64,000 nucleotides of DNA, taken from assembly GCA_963575745.1 (NCBI GenBank), contig CAUYUJ010001447.1:1070180-1134179 (forward strand). Direction: 5' to 3'. The notes beneath the pieces are model-generated. The model worked only from the letters and a program-made list of their open reading frames with translations, had not been told where the DNA came from and did no database searches. Source of the DNA: Prorocentrum cordatum. Lineage: Eukaryota; Sar; Dinophyceae; Prorocentrales; Prorocentraceae. A program made the translations under genes and the position numbers. Below, piece after piece: positions 37,400 to 49,290 of this stretch (its first letter is position 1; each line of letters starts with the position of its first letter).

Positions 37400-37684
37400 T
37401 TGCCCATTGATTTGGTCGATTTCCCGGTTTCCCCACCGTTCCCTCCCCTTCCGTCTCCGCCGCCTCCTCTCCCTACGCCTGACGTCGTGAGAACTCGTTT
37501 TGCGGCGAACAGGGCTGAGGCGTTGCGTCGGAAACGGGAGCGAGCGGCTCAGCAGCGTAGGCTGCCGATCCAGAGTTCGAACTTGACTGGTCCACCTCCA
37601 GAGTTGCCTCCTCGGGTGCCGAAAGACGAGGCGCAAGCAGACTTACTCAGGTGGTTTTCAGCTGCCATCGCAGGCAGCTCATGA
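37400..37684 (+). CDS. Basic helix exon-like segment, unrecognised
   Basis: In the same phase as the preceding fragment but after two stops, the frame reads PTPDVVRTRFAANRAEALRR then KRERAAQQRRLPIQS, a basic helix of the RIEANRAxALxRRxxR kind seen near termini of several nucleic-acid enzymes, then DEAQADLLRWFSAAIAGSS before TGA. It is preceded by a proline-rich stretch. No initiator ATG. It may be an exon of a host gene or the terminal part of a retroelement ORF. Confidence 0.3.
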   Translation: MPIDLVDFPVSPPFPPLPSPPPPLPTPDVVRTRFAANRAEALRRKRERAAQQRRLPIQSSNLTGPPPELPPRVPKDEAQADLLRWFSAAIAGSS

Positions 37685-37909
37685 GAGTGGCGCTTCTGAA
37701 GGGGATGCGGAGCTTAGACTGTGAGTGGGAGGATGGAGGTAGCGTTTCTGTCTTGTGCGAGCCTCCCAAAGGCAGTGTCTCTGTCTCGCGGCAGCCTTCC
37801 AGAGGTAGGCGAAGGGGGCAGTGAGCACGCTGATTGGTCCATTGCTAGGGTTCCCCCAAAAATGGCCCCGTTGGCTCCGTCCCTTCGTCGCCCCAAGTAT
37901 GCGAGCCTC

Positions 37910-39690
37910 CCGGCATTGTGGATTTAAGAATAATATGTCCCACTGCTTCTATCTATATATATATATATACTAGAACCATCGCGCGCGCTTCGCGCGCGCT
38001 CAGGTTCCACACCAGGCCGGGGGGCGCTGGACGATCTTGGACGTCGCTATGAAGCACAGGCGCGCGACGGCATCTGAGGAGCTTCTGGGGTGTTCCGCAT
38101 GCTTCGTCAACTGGCTGTTGGAGGCACCTCTTGGGTGCTTCTTGGGGGGGGTCTGAGGGTCCCTTGGGGGCATCGGTTCTGCAATCTGAAGCCGTCATTG
38201 GCCGTCTTGGCTGCGTGGAAGCCCGACTTGAGGCCACCTGCGGCCAGATTGAGGCAATCCGGAAGCCTCCCCGGGGCCTCCTGGAAGCAGTTTTGACGCA
38301 TCGAGGGCACTCTTGGGCTATTTTAAAACCTCTTAGACATCTCCTAGGGGCCTTTTGGGCCCTCGGGAAGCTTTTGACGTCCTCGTCGGACCACTTGAGG
38401 GCCTCTTGCGGCCTCCTGTGGGTCTTTCGGGGGGAGCGCTCTGCTGTTGGGTCGAGTTCCCCTTCTTGGGCCTCTCTTGGGTCTCTTGGGGCCCTCCCGG
38501 GCCGTCTTGGGCGCCTCAAGCACCGTCTTGGGGCCCCCTAGGGCCGTCTTGGGGCCCTCTTGGAGGCCTCTTCCTCTATATGGGAGCGGTATTGGAAGCC
38601 TCTTGGGCCGTCTTGGAGCATCGGGATGCCAAAAAGCAGAAAAAATAACACCCGTCAAAGCCCAATCGTAAAACAATGAGTTGTGCCTCTTGGGGACACC
38701 TTGGGAGATCTCTTGGAACCTCGTCGGCCCTCTTGGGAGCTTCTTGGGGGCCTCTTGGATCCGATTGGGGGCCTCTTTGGACTTCTCGAGAACCTCTCGG
38801 GATAGAAAGCTCGGATTCTCGGTTCGTGTTTCACCTTCTTGGGCCTCTCTTGGGGCCGTCTTGGGGCTCTCGGGCCGTCTTGTGCGCCTCAGGCACCGCC
38901 TTGGGGCCCTCGTGGGCCGCCCAGGGCCCTCTTGGAAGCCTCTTCGGCTATCTTGGAGCTGTCTTGGAGACCTCTTCCTCCTCCTCGTCCCCCTCCTCCT
39001 CCTCCCACTCCAGCTCTCTCTCCTCCTGATCTTCCTCCTCCTCCTGCAGCGTGTTCCGGAAGGCTCCCGCCGGAACATGCTGTGCACAAGTGCTGTCACT
39101 GCTCCCGCCACCGTGCCCTGGGTGGTGGGTCAGAGGCCTCATGGGTGTTGGTTTGGATCTCGTGGTTGGCCTGTCGGGGACGTCGTGAAGGCAGTTTCGC
39201 AGCTTCTCGGCAGCCGTTTTGGGACCGTTGTGGGGCCTCCTCGGGGCTCTTCTGTGGCCTCTTTAAGCCTTTTTGGGGCCTCAGGGGTGCCTCTTGGGGA
39301 CCTCCTGGGGCCTCTTGGGGGCTCCTTGGGGCCTCCTGGGGCACTCTTCAAGCGGGAGGGTTGAATTTTGGAGCCGTGGTCCCCGTCTTGGGCGCATCTT
39401 GGGGCCGTCTTGGGGCTCTGTTGGGCTGTCTTGGGCGACTCTGGGGCCGTCTTGGGGCCCTCTTGGGCCATCTTGGGGCGCTCTTGGGGGCCTATTGAGC
39501 CGTCTTGGAACGTCGGACAGCCGAAAAAGCTGGAAGGTCAAAATCGTTCGAAAGCCATTGTAAAATTGACGATTTCGGCCTCTTGAAGCGCTCTGGAGAG
39601 GCGTCTTGGAGCGTCGTGGAGAGCCTTGGGGGGCCTCTCGGGCCGTCTTTGGCCCATCTTGGGCGTCCCGGAGCGGTCTTTCGTCCGGAA
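37910..39690 (+). repeat. 'TCTTGGGG' module block, copy 1 of a ~1.6-kb direct duplication
   Basis: It starts with ATTGTGGATTT, (TA)n at about 37955-37975 and a GCGCGCGCTTCGCGCGCGC hairpin, then 'CAGGCCGGGGGGCGCTGGAC' and long runs of GCCTCTTGGGG / GCCGTCTTGGGG units. It matches 40608-42258 over most of its length, including 'CTGTTGGAGGCACCTCTTGG' and 'GTTCCGGAAGGCTCCCGCCG'. This copy has extra material near 38580-38640 and 39005-39050. Inner modules end in an AT-richer block such as GTAAAATTGACGATTTCGGC. Frames are open without convincing protein. Confidence 0.88.
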
Positions 39691-40607
39691 CGCGCTTGGG
39701 CAAGCGCTGGGTTTGGGGAAGGCAAGTGGGAACCGTTCAGGCAGTTTGGGATGCTCGGGGCAAGAGGCGGAAGCAATCCTCATAAGACATGCAGTCTTCC
39801 TGGAGTCCGCCGGAACGCCTGGAATGATCACGCGCTGCGGTTTCCCATGCCAACGTCCTCGGACGTGGGCGCCCTGCGACGAGCGCGTTCTGGGAAGATG
39901 CTCCCCGAACGCGCTAAAAAGATCTCGAGGCTCCCAGGTGGCCTCCAAAAGACCCAAGAAGTCTGATAGGTATCGCGGTACGGCCCGAAGAGGCCAAAGT
40001 CGTATATGTTCAATGGTCTTTTCAATGTTTTTGGCTTCTCGCGGTTTCGAGCTTCCAACGGTCCAAGAGCGCCGAAGAGCCTCCCAAGACCGGCCCAAGA
40101 CCACCCAAGAGACCCTCAGGACGGCCCCAAGACAGGCCAAGAAGGCTCCAAGACTGCCGAAGAGGCGCCCAGCACAGCCCCAGACCACCCCAGAACAGGC
40201 CCAAGATGGGCCCAAGAGCGGGAGCAGGAGGCTTCCAGAGAACTCCGCGAGGCCTCCGGGACCCCCCAGAGGCCCCCAACACACCCCCCATCCTTGAGAG
40301 GCCCCAAAGAGACCCCGACGAGGCTCCAAGAACAGCCCGAGAGAGCTGCGAGAGCCGTCCCGAGAGAGCCCAAAGAGGGTGAGATCGTTGATTCCAGTGG
40401 TTTTTCCTATGTTTTTCGCCTTCTCACGTTTTGCCGCTTCCAGCCCTCAAAGATCGAGGATTTGGGGGAACAAATAATTCCAATAATTCCTTTTTTCATC
40501 AAAATAGAACTCCTACTCGGGGGTCCTACATATCCCCTGACATCTGGCCGGTACCGCGCCTCCCGGCTTCTTAACGTTGTCGCGGAGTCTCCGAAGGCCC
40601 AAGGAAT
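39691..40607 (-). repeat. Spacer with two inverted 'TCTTGGGG' modules
   Basis: From about 39985 to 40470 the same word family appears as its complement (CCCCAAGAC, CCAAGAGAC, CCAAGACC). Read on the minus strand it has the same order as the flanking modules: GGACCGTTGGAAGC, AAAAACATTGAAAAGACC, then TTGGCCTCTTCGGG. Two modules therefore lie inverted between the two direct copies. 39691-39984 is unique. Confidence 0.7.
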
Positions 40608-42258
40608 CCGGGAATTGTGGATTTGGGTGAGATGCTCATCCATTCAGGACGACTCAGGACCATCCTGAGCGTGCGCTCAGGTTCTAGCCCAGGCCGGGGG
40701 GGCGCTGGACGATCTTGGACAAAGCTATCAAGCACAAGCGCGCGACGGCATCTGAGGAGCTTCTGGGGTGTTCCGCATGCTTCGTCAACTGGCTGTTGGA
40801 GGCACCTCTTGGGTGCTTCTTGGGGGGGGTCTGAGGGTCCCTTGGGGGCATCGGTTCTGCAATCTGAAGCCGTCATTGGCCGTCTTGGCTGCGTGGAAGC
40901 CCGACTTGAGGCCACCTGCGGCCAGATTGAGGCAATCCGGAAGCCTCCCAGGGGCCTCCTGGAAGTAGTTTTGACGCATCGAGGGCACTCTTGGGCTATT
41001 TTAAAGCCTCTTGGACGTTTTCTAGGGGCATCTTGGGCCCTCGGGGAGCTTTTGGCGTCCTCGTCGGACCACTAGGGGGCCTCTTGCGGCCTCCTGTGGG
41101 CCTTTTGGGGGGAACGCTCTGCTGTTGGGTCGCGTTCTCCTCCTTGGGCCTCTCTTGAGGCTCTTGGGGCCCTCTCGGGCCGTCTTGGGCGCCTCAAGCA
41201 CCGTCTTGGGCGCCTCAAGCGCCGTCAAGGCCGAAAAAAACAACACCCGTCAAAGCCCAATCGTAAAACAATGAGTTGTGCCTCTTGGGGCCACCTTGGG
41301 AGATCTCTTGGGACCTTGTCGGCCCTCTTGGGAGCTTCTTGGGGGCCTCTTGGATCCGATTGGGGGCCTCTTTGGACATCTCGAGAACCTCTCGGGGTAG
41401 AAAGCTCGGATTCTCGGTTCGTGTTTCCCTTCTTGGTCCTCTCTTGGGGCCGTGTTGGGGCTCTCTCGGGCCGTCTTGGGCGCCTCAGGCACCGCCTGGG
41501 GGCCCTCGTGGGCCGCCCAGGGCCCTCTTGGAAGCCTCTTCGGCTATCTTGGAGCTGTCTTGGAGACCTCTTCCTCCTCCTCGTCCCCCTCCTCCTCCTC
41601 CCACCACTCCAGCTGCAGCGTGTTCCGGAAGGCTCCCGCCGGAACATGCTGTGCACAAGTGCTGTCACTGCTCCCGCCACCGTGCCCTGGGTGGTGGGTC
41701 AGAGGCCTCATGGGTGTTGGTTTGGATCTCGTGGTTGGCCTGTCGGGGACGTCGTGAAGGCAGTTTCGCAGCTTCTCGGCAGCCGTTTTGGGACCGTTGT
41801 GGGGCCTCCTCGGGGCTCTTCTGTGGCCTCTTTAAGCCTTTTTGGGGCCTCCTGGGTGCCTCTTTGGGGCCTCCTGGGGCCTCTTGGGGGCTCCTTGGGG
41901 CCTCCTGGGGCACTCTTCAAGCGGGAGGGTTGAATTTTGGAGCCGTGGTCCCCGTCTTGGGCGCATCTTGGGGCCGTCTTGGGGCTCTGTTGGGCTGTCT
42001 TGGGCGACTCTGGGGCCGTCTTGGGGCCCTTTTGGGCCGTCTTGGGGCGCTCTTGGGGGCCTATTGAGCCGTCTTGGAACGTCGGACAGCCGAAACGGCT
42101 GGAAGGCCAAAGTCGTTCGAAAACCTTTCGTAAAATTGACGATTTCGGCCTCTTGAAGCGATCTGGAGAGGCGTCTTGGAGCGTCGTGGAAACAAACCCT
42201 TGGGGGGCCTCTCGGGCCGTCTTGGGCCCATCTTGGGCGTCCCGGAGTGGTCTTTCGG
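40608..42258 (+). repeat. 'TCTTGGGG' module block, copy 2
   Basis: Direct copy of 37910-39690, offset about 2.57-2.70 kb. It lacks the (TA)n and the GCGC hairpin and has an internal deletion near 41225. Its 3' end ('CGTCCCGGAGTGGTCTTTC') matches 39668-39686, after which the two diverge. Confidence 0.88.
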
Positions 42259-43055
42259 CGACTCGGGGCCCGCTTGGGCCGTCTTGGGAGCCTCTGGAGG
42301 CCCTCCTGGACTATTTTGGACCTCCCCGGCCGCCCCGTCCTCCCATGGGGGGTCGGAGGCGGCGGCCTCCGAGGCCCAGGACGCGGAAACCTCATTAAAA
42401 AACGCAAGGAAAATGAGCCCCGGTACCGCCATGGAGGGTCGGGGCAGCTGTTTTCGGGCACGGGGCCTCCTGTGTGCCTCTTGGGGGTCTCCTGGGGCCT
42501 CTTGGGGCCCCTTTGGGGCCTCCGGGGGCCCTGTGGAGGCGGGGGGCTCGAATTTCCGGTTCGCGGTTCCCCTTTTGGGGCCGTCTTGGGCCTCTCTTCG
42601 CCCGTCTTGGGCGCGTCTTGGGCCGTCTTAGGGCCCTTCAGAGCCGTCTTGAGCCCCTCTTGGAGGCCTGTTGGGCTGTCTTGGGGCGTCCGCGGGGGGC
42701 TTTTGAGCCGTCGTTGAGCGTCGGAAAGCTGAAAAGGCGGGAAATGCAACATGTGCCCAACACCTTCGTAAAATTACCGATTTGAGCCTCTGGGGGCCCT
42801 CTGGGGGCCCTCTGGGGGGGCCTCTTGGAGGCCTCTTGGAGCGTCTTGGGGGCCTCTTTGGCCGTCTTGTGCTTGTCTTGGGCATCTTGGCGCCCTCTTG
42901 GCGCCCTCTTGGGCCTCTTGGAGCCTGCTGGGCCTGCCGCGGAGCGCTCTTGGGGCACTCTTGGGCCGCCTGGGCTGCCCCCGGGAGGCTCCAGGCCCCC
43001 CCCGCCCCGCCATGGGGGGTCGAGGCACCTGTCCTGGGGCCCCCGGCCTCGCCCC
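42259..43055 (+). repeat. Third, diverged 'TCTTGGGG' modules
   Basis: Further GCCGTCTTGGG/GCCTCTTGGAG units with module ends at about 42720-42790 (GAAAAGGCGGGAAATGCAAC ... CGTAAAATTACCGATTTGAG). 'CCCCGTCCTCCCATGGGGGG' (about 42340) and 'CCCCGCCATGGGGGGTCG' (about 43005) are repeated boundary-like blocks. Confidence 0.7.
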
Positions 43056-43059
43056 CAGG

Positions 43060-43108
43060 GATACACACACACCACACACACACAAACACACACACACACA
43101 TACACACA

Positions 43109-43139
<31 letters not shown>

Positions 43140-43151
43140 AGATATAGATAT

Positions 43152-43195
<44 letters not shown>
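43060..43195. repeat. (CA)n-(TAGATA)n-(TA)n compound microsatellite
   Basis: CACACA with ACAAACA breaks, then TATATAGATATAGATATAG units and finally a (TA)n run ending at 43195, directly joined to the module at 43196. Confidence 0.92.
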
Positions 43196-43197
<2 letters not shown>

Positions 43198-43240
43198 GCG
43201 CTGGCCTATTCCCCCCCTGCTGGAATCGATGGTTGCTCGT
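43196..43240 (+). repeat. CTGGCCTATTCCCCCCCTGC module, copy 1
   Basis: 'GGCGCTGGCCTATTCCCCCC' ... 'CTGCTGGAATCGATGG' follows a (TA)n run. The inverted copy lies at 47325-47372, also joined to a (TA)n run. The pairing of module and (TA)n suggests one element type with a microsatellite tail. Confidence 0.75.
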
Positions 43241-43679
43241 TTCCAACTAAACTCACGACGTACCACGCGACCCATGAGCGACCACGACGTCGCGCGCGGG
43301 CTCCCGAGCAAACCTTCGATGACGACCTGCAAAAACAACAGAGGTAGTGCACACTGCGAGCAGCAGGTGGAACTGAGCAGATATGAAAAAAAACCGCGCG
43401 ACCCATGAGCGACCACGATGTCGAGAGCCCCTGAGCCAGGGCCCCGCGCAGGAGCCAGCCTGAGCAGGCCTCTCCCCTCCAGTCCCAGGGGGAAGGGGGA
43501 TGCGGGAGTGGTCAGGGCACCTCCTGCTTGCAAGGCGCAAGCCGTCTCGCTCACTCACACCGCCCTCCAATTACATAACCTCAGGAAGTCTTTAGTTTCG
43601 GGTCCCACCCACCCCTGCTTCTCTCGGCGGGAAATAGGCTCCGCCCCGTCCTCCTCCTTCTGATCCTCCTCGAGTACTA
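43241..43679. other. Unique stretch with one short direct repeat
   Basis: 'CGCGACCCATGAGCGACCAC' occurs at about 43266 and 43396, 130 bp apart. No gene is supported. Confidence 0.45.
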
Positions 43680-43784
43680 CTACCGCTACTAAGACTGTTA
43701 TTGCTACTGCTATTGCTACTGCCAGCGCCCCTGTTATTATTACTGCGACGACTACTGCGAGTACTATTACCACAACCACTACGT

Positions 43785-43878
<94 letters not shown>

Positions 43879-43958
43879 TACTACTACTACTACTACCACG
43901 ACTGCTACTATTACCACTGCTACGATTGCTACGACTACGTCTGCGACTACTACTACTA

Positions 43959-44003
<45 letters not shown>

Positions 44004-44019
44004 TTACTACTACTACTTT

Positions 44020-44051
<32 letters not shown>

Positions 44052-44192
44052 GTAGTAGTACTACTACTACTACTACTACTACTACGACTACTCCCACTAC
44101 TACTACTACTACTGATGCGTGTACTACTACAGCTTCTTGTTGCTACTACTACTACTACTACTACTACGACTACTAATACTACTAGTATTACG

Positions 44193-44230
<38 letters not shown>

Positions 44231-44640
44231 AAGTCCTCTCGCTTTTGCTATTCTTACTAGTACTACTACTGCTACTGCTACTACGACGACTAGTGCTACG
44301 GCTGCTGCTGCTGCTACTACTACTACTACTAGTGCGATCGCGACGATTACAGCTACGGCTGCGACGACGACTACTGCGACTACTGCTGCCACTACTTCTA
44401 CTAAGACTGTGATTAGTACTGTTATCGCTACTGCCAGCTCCGCTGCGACTATTACTGCGACTATTATTTTTACTACTACAACTACCACTACGCCTACTGC
44501 TTCTCCTACTACTACTACTGCTACCACGGCTGCTGTTATCACTGCCGCTACTACGACTACTTCTACTCACACTGCTACTACTACTACTACGACTACTACG
44601 ACTAATACTACTACTACTACCACGACTACTACGACTACTA

Positions 44641-44677
<37 letters not shown>

Positions 44678-46316
44678 TACTACTACGACTACTACTACTA
44701 CTATTACTACTACTAACACCTTCTAGCACTGCTACTATTACTACGGCCACGACTACCTATCTCTTATTACCATTATTATTACCACTGCTACTACTACTAC
44801 TACTACTACTACTACTGCTGCTACTACGACTGCTACTAATAATACGGCTACTACTACTACAGCTACTGCTACTTTTGATGCTATCCTAGTGCGATTACTG
44901 CTGCATAATTAACTGTTGCGTGCGCCCCTTGTTATTATTATTTCTGCTGCTACGACGACGACGATTCGTGTATGTATCTGTACTACCACTCGTATAATCA
45001 CTTAGATTCTGAATACTACTACGGCTATTGCTAGTACTACTACTACTACTAGTACCACTACTACTACTACTTCTACTACTACTACTACTTCTCATACTAC
45101 TACTAGAACTACTACTATCGCGGTTACTCGTATCCCTATTATTACGGCTCGTATTACGATTGATCGTCTGAGTGCTAACACATGTCCGAAACCAACGAAC
45201 AAGAACAACTACTGATAGGATTATTACGGCGACTTCTACCACTACTACGGCTACGATTACGCATACTGATGCCACTAGTTTTATAGTAGTACTACTACCA
45301 ACATTACTACTTTATATTATTCGTACTACTACTACGACCACCACTACTACCACTATTACTCTCAGTAATATTGATATTACTTCGAAGGGGGAGGAGGATC
45401 TGGGAAGGATGGGGCGTAGCTAGTGATTCGTATATCGACTATACTACGACTGCTGCGACGACAATCATTTGCATTATCACCACTATTTCTCTTACTTCTA
45501 TTCTTACTACTACTACTACTACTGTCACGACGGCTAGTGTTATTTCGGCTATTCCTACAATTACTACGACTACTACGATTACAACGGCTACGACTGCCTA
45601 TGCGACTCCGACTACGACTGTGGCTACTAAAATTCTTGCCACCACCGCTAATTCCATTACTACCACCACTACAGCTGCTACTACTATACTATTATTACCA
45701 CTTCTACTTCTACTACTACTACTACTACTACTACTCTGATTTTTCACCACTCCTACTACAATTGCTACCACGACTACGACCACTACGACTGAAACCGCTG
45801 CGACGACGACTACGGATACGACTATGAGTACTACCACTACGACTTCTGTTAGTACGATTCCTGCTACTACTAGTCTTATCGCATTATTAATAAACAAACC
45901 ATTCGTACTACTAGCATTACTACAACTACTACTACTAGTACCACTTCTGCGACTGCTACTACTACGACGACGACTACTACTACCATTACTACCACTACTA
46001 CCTCTATTATTATTACGACAACTGCTCCGACTACTACAACTACTCCTTCTACTACTACTAGTACCCTTACTACTACTACTACTACTACTACTGCTACTCT
46101 CACAAGTAGCATTACTGCTACCATGGATACTAATGCTGCTACTACTACGAATACATATATTTTTGTATTTCTATGACTAATACTAGTACCATTATTACCA
46201 CTGCGACGACACTTCCTTCGATTACTATTACTACATTTACTATTTCGACAAGGTCGTATTAGTTTCACTACTCGTACTACTTCCATTACTACTACTACTA
46301 CTAATACAACTACTAT

Positions 46317-46382
<66 letters not shown>

Positions 46383-46505
46383 GACTACAACAACTACTAC
46401 TACTATTAATACTACTTCTACTACTTCCACTACTTCCACCACTTCTACGGCTACGTCCATAACTGTTATAATCACTACTACGACCACCACAACCACTACT
46501 ACTAC
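43680..46505 (+). repeat. 2.8-kb degenerate (ACT)n array
   Basis: Almost the whole interval is ACT/CTA/TAC with drift to ACG, ATT and GCT, plus a pure (ACG)n block at about 43828-43875. Islands of other sequence appear at 44885-44990, 45385-45420 and 46140-46260. Poly-Thr, poly-Leu, poly-Val and poly-Ser frames of up to about 340 codons are artefacts. Confidence 0.95.
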
Positions 46506-47006
46506 CGTGCAAGAAAAATGGTTGCACCAATTCGGGACGAGCTGCGAATCGGATGGCACTGCTGTGCCCCCGCGCCCCTGACTTTGATATTGATTGTTGT
46601 AACATCTCCTGGGGCCCTTCGAACGAATAAAGATGCGCCCCATTTCAGCGCGCGCGCGCGCCCTCTTTCAACGTTTAGGTTGCGGGCGGCGGGGTCGTTC
46701 CATCAGCTGTCGCGCCGCCCAGGTGGTGCAAACTTGTTTCTATCAACCGTTTGAACCAGATCAGCAAACACAATGCATGATGCTCGTTTTTGTGATGCTA
46801 CCAGGCGTCTATGCGATCGCGCGTGAGTGTGTGCGCGCGCGTGTGCGTTTCAGTCAGTTGAGCCACGCGAGCCCCCTGGAGTGCTCCCCCCTGGAGTGCT
46901 CCCCCCTAGAGTGCTCGGGGGCACTCCCCTGCGGCCTGGAACCGTGGAGGCCTGCTGCTGCTCCCTTGCGGCCAGCGCCGCTTGTGATGGCCGACTCGTG
47001 GCGGGG
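46506..47006. other. Unique stretch with GGAGTGCTCCCCCC triplet repeat
   Basis: 'GAGTGCTCCCCCCTGGAGTG' repeats (about 46875-46920) give three ~17-bp units, each with the palindromic GGAGTGCTCC. (GC)n runs occur at about 46650 and 46833. No gene is seen. Confidence 0.5.
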
Positions 47007-47070
47007 GGGGGCGAAAAAAAAAAAAAATGTTTTTTTTTGTTTTTGTTTTTTTCGCCCCCCCCCCCCTCCC
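47007..47070. repeat. Homopolymer palindrome G9-CG-A13 / T-run-CG-C10
   Basis: GGGGGGGGGCG and about 13 A face a T-rich run (with two G interruptions) and CGCCCCCCCCCC. The arms can pair over about 24 bp with a 2-nt loop. It is very prone to assembly error and slippage. Confidence 0.85.
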
Positions 47071-47324
47071 CCCCCACCCACCACCCACCACCACACGAAC
47101 TCCCACCATCATCACTGCCCTGGCGGAGCGGGCGCCCACGGGACGGCTGAGAGAGCGAGGTGAGGGAACGTGTGGAGGGGAATGGAGAGCACGAGTATGC
47201 CTGTATATACATATATGGGCCCTGGCCAAGGAGATGAGTGTCCAAGGACCTCCGAACAAACGAAACGACTCCCCCCCCCAATTCGTGCGTGAAGCGTTTG
47301 CGGTGGACCGAAATCCCTCCAAAA

Positions 47325-47482
47325 CGAAACATCGATTCCAGCAGGGGGGGGGGAATAGGCCAGGACCCACATATATATATCTATATGTATATATATATTT
47401 GTGTTGTAATATATATAGATATATATATATTATATATATTTTATTATATATATATATATATATTATATATATATATATATCA
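47325..47482 (-). repeat. CTGGCCTATTCCCCCC module, inverted copy, with (TA)n
   Basis: The minus strand reads GGTCCTGGCCTATTCCCC ... CTGCTGGAATCGATG (47372-47335). A ~110-bp AT block (TATATA with TTGTGTTG and TTTTATTA breaks) occupies 47373-47482. This mirrors 43060-43240. Confidence 0.75.
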
Positions 47483-48340
47483 GGCCTCTGCGTGACTGTG
47501 CAGGCGCGGGCCCCACCTGCGACAAGCTCGGCCGCAGTCCTTGCTGTCTGATCTGAGGCACCAGCTCTGTCGTGCAATAGGTGGTGGAGGCAATGGAGCA
47601 TTGGGTGGGAAACGAAAGTCAGTCAGTCCCGCGCGCGTTTGGGCGCCCGACGTCTACAATTGTTTCTTCACAGGCGCGCCCAAGCACCGTGCCGCTGGCG
47701 AGCAGGGCAGATGATGGATGAGGAAGTGAGTTGAAGGAGATGAAGGGATGTGAGGTTGCCTGATGTCGCTCCGAGCCTCTGGTTGCTCAGATACCGTTTC
47801 GACTCCGTGCCGATACATGGAGACGGCTTTGCCATTGTTTTGATGCCCGAGCTTCGAGCTCTCTTGGTCTGCAGGCGGTTTCGCGTCCAGCACACCCCCG
47901 GCAAAACCGCCCCTGGCGGACTTTCGAGGACATCCGAGTTCCGAATTCCTCCTCCAGACGACGACAACGCCGACGACGACAAAGACCAGGCTCGGCCAAT
48001 GTTAAGGCCCGCACCCGCAGCGCTGTCGCCCATGCTCAGCAGCGCCAGACCGGAGGAGAGGTCCTCGATCTGGGCGCCGTGGCGTGCCAGGGCCTCCTGC
48101 GCGCGCACGCGGGGGCGCTGCCGTATTCGGCAGCGTCGTCATCATCGTTGGCGCCGGCGTCCAGAGGAGGCCGATCAGAGGAAGGAGCAACGTTGGCATT
48201 GGGCGTGCCTGCGGGTACCTAGCCATATGAATGCTCAATGTTTCTGTTAATGCGTGAACCCCCGATGACTGGGCCCTTTCCCCAGGTCCGGTTGTTCGTC
48301 CCGATTCGTCGTCTCTGACGGTCCCGAGGCCCGGCGAGAC
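47483..48340. other. Unique stretch, no gene supported
   Basis: A minus-strand frame near 48108-48010 (AQEALARHGAQIEDLSSG, ALLSMGDSAAG) is mildly protein-like but short and unassigned. A GACGAC run lies at about 47957-47985. Confidence 0.35.
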
Positions 48341-48344
48341 TGGC

Positions 48345-49290
48345 AGCATGCGTCCGAACCTCTCATTCCGGCACACCACTCACTGGGATCGTGGCCCCGA
48401 AGGTGCTGCCCGCATGCGTCCGACCCACTCATGTTGGCACACCCCTCAAACAGATCTGAACCCCCTGGGGGGCTCCACCGAAGGTCCCAGGGGCGCCGCG
48501 CGCATGCGTCCGACCCACCGATTTTGGCACACCCTTCATGAGGATCGTGGCCCAATAACGAAGCTCCACGGAGGGTCCGAGGGGCGCGGCACAAATGCGT
48601 CCGACCCAGTAATTTCGAGACACCCCTCACGAGGATCGCGGCCCCATACGGGGGCTCTACCGAAGGTCCCAAGGGCGCCGCCCGCATGCGTCAGACCCGC
48701 TCATGTCAGTACACCCCTCACAAGGATCGTGGCCCAGTAAGGGAGCACCACCCAAAGTCTCAAGGGCGCCGCCCGCATGCATCCGACCCATCGATTTCGG
48801 TACGACCCTCACGGGAATCGTGGCCCAGCAAGGAAGCTCAACAGAAGGCCCCAGAGGCGCAGCCCACATGCGTCCGACCCACCCATCTCGGCGCACCCCT
48901 CACAAGGACGTGGCCCCCCAGGGAACTCCACCGAAGGTCCCGGCCACGCCCCCCGCATGCGTCTGACCCATCCATGTCGGCACACCGCTCACGAGGATCG
49001 TGGCCCATAAAGGGTCTCTACCGAAGGTCCGAAGGGCCGCCGCCCGCATTGCGTCCGACCCAACCATTACGGCACACCCCGCACAAGGATCGTGGCCCAA
49101 TAAGGGAGCTCCACCGAAGGTCCCTGCGGCCGTCCTCGAGCGCGCCTCCCCGCCCACTTCGGCACGCGCCTCACACGCTTTGTGACCCCATAAGGAGCCC
49201 CAGCGACGGTCACAGCGGTCATCATCGCATGCGTCTCCCGTCCCCCCTACAGCCGCATGCGGAACCCGCCCCACGTTGGCACACCCTTGA
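48345..49290 (-). repeat. ~89-bp unit array B, about ten units, minus orientation
   Basis: Units contain 'CGCATGCGTCCGACCCA', 'CGGCACACCCCTCACAAGGA', 'TCGTGGCCC', 'GGGAGCTCCACCGAAGGTCC' and are the reverse complement of arrays A and C-F. Several units have GGATCGTGG where others have GCTTCGTGG. No leader or trailer was recognised at either end. Confidence 0.85.

Noticed and set aside
43555-46643. Poly-Val, poly-Leu and poly-Thr frames in the ACT array
   Set aside because: Pure consequence of a stop-poor trinucleotide repeat.
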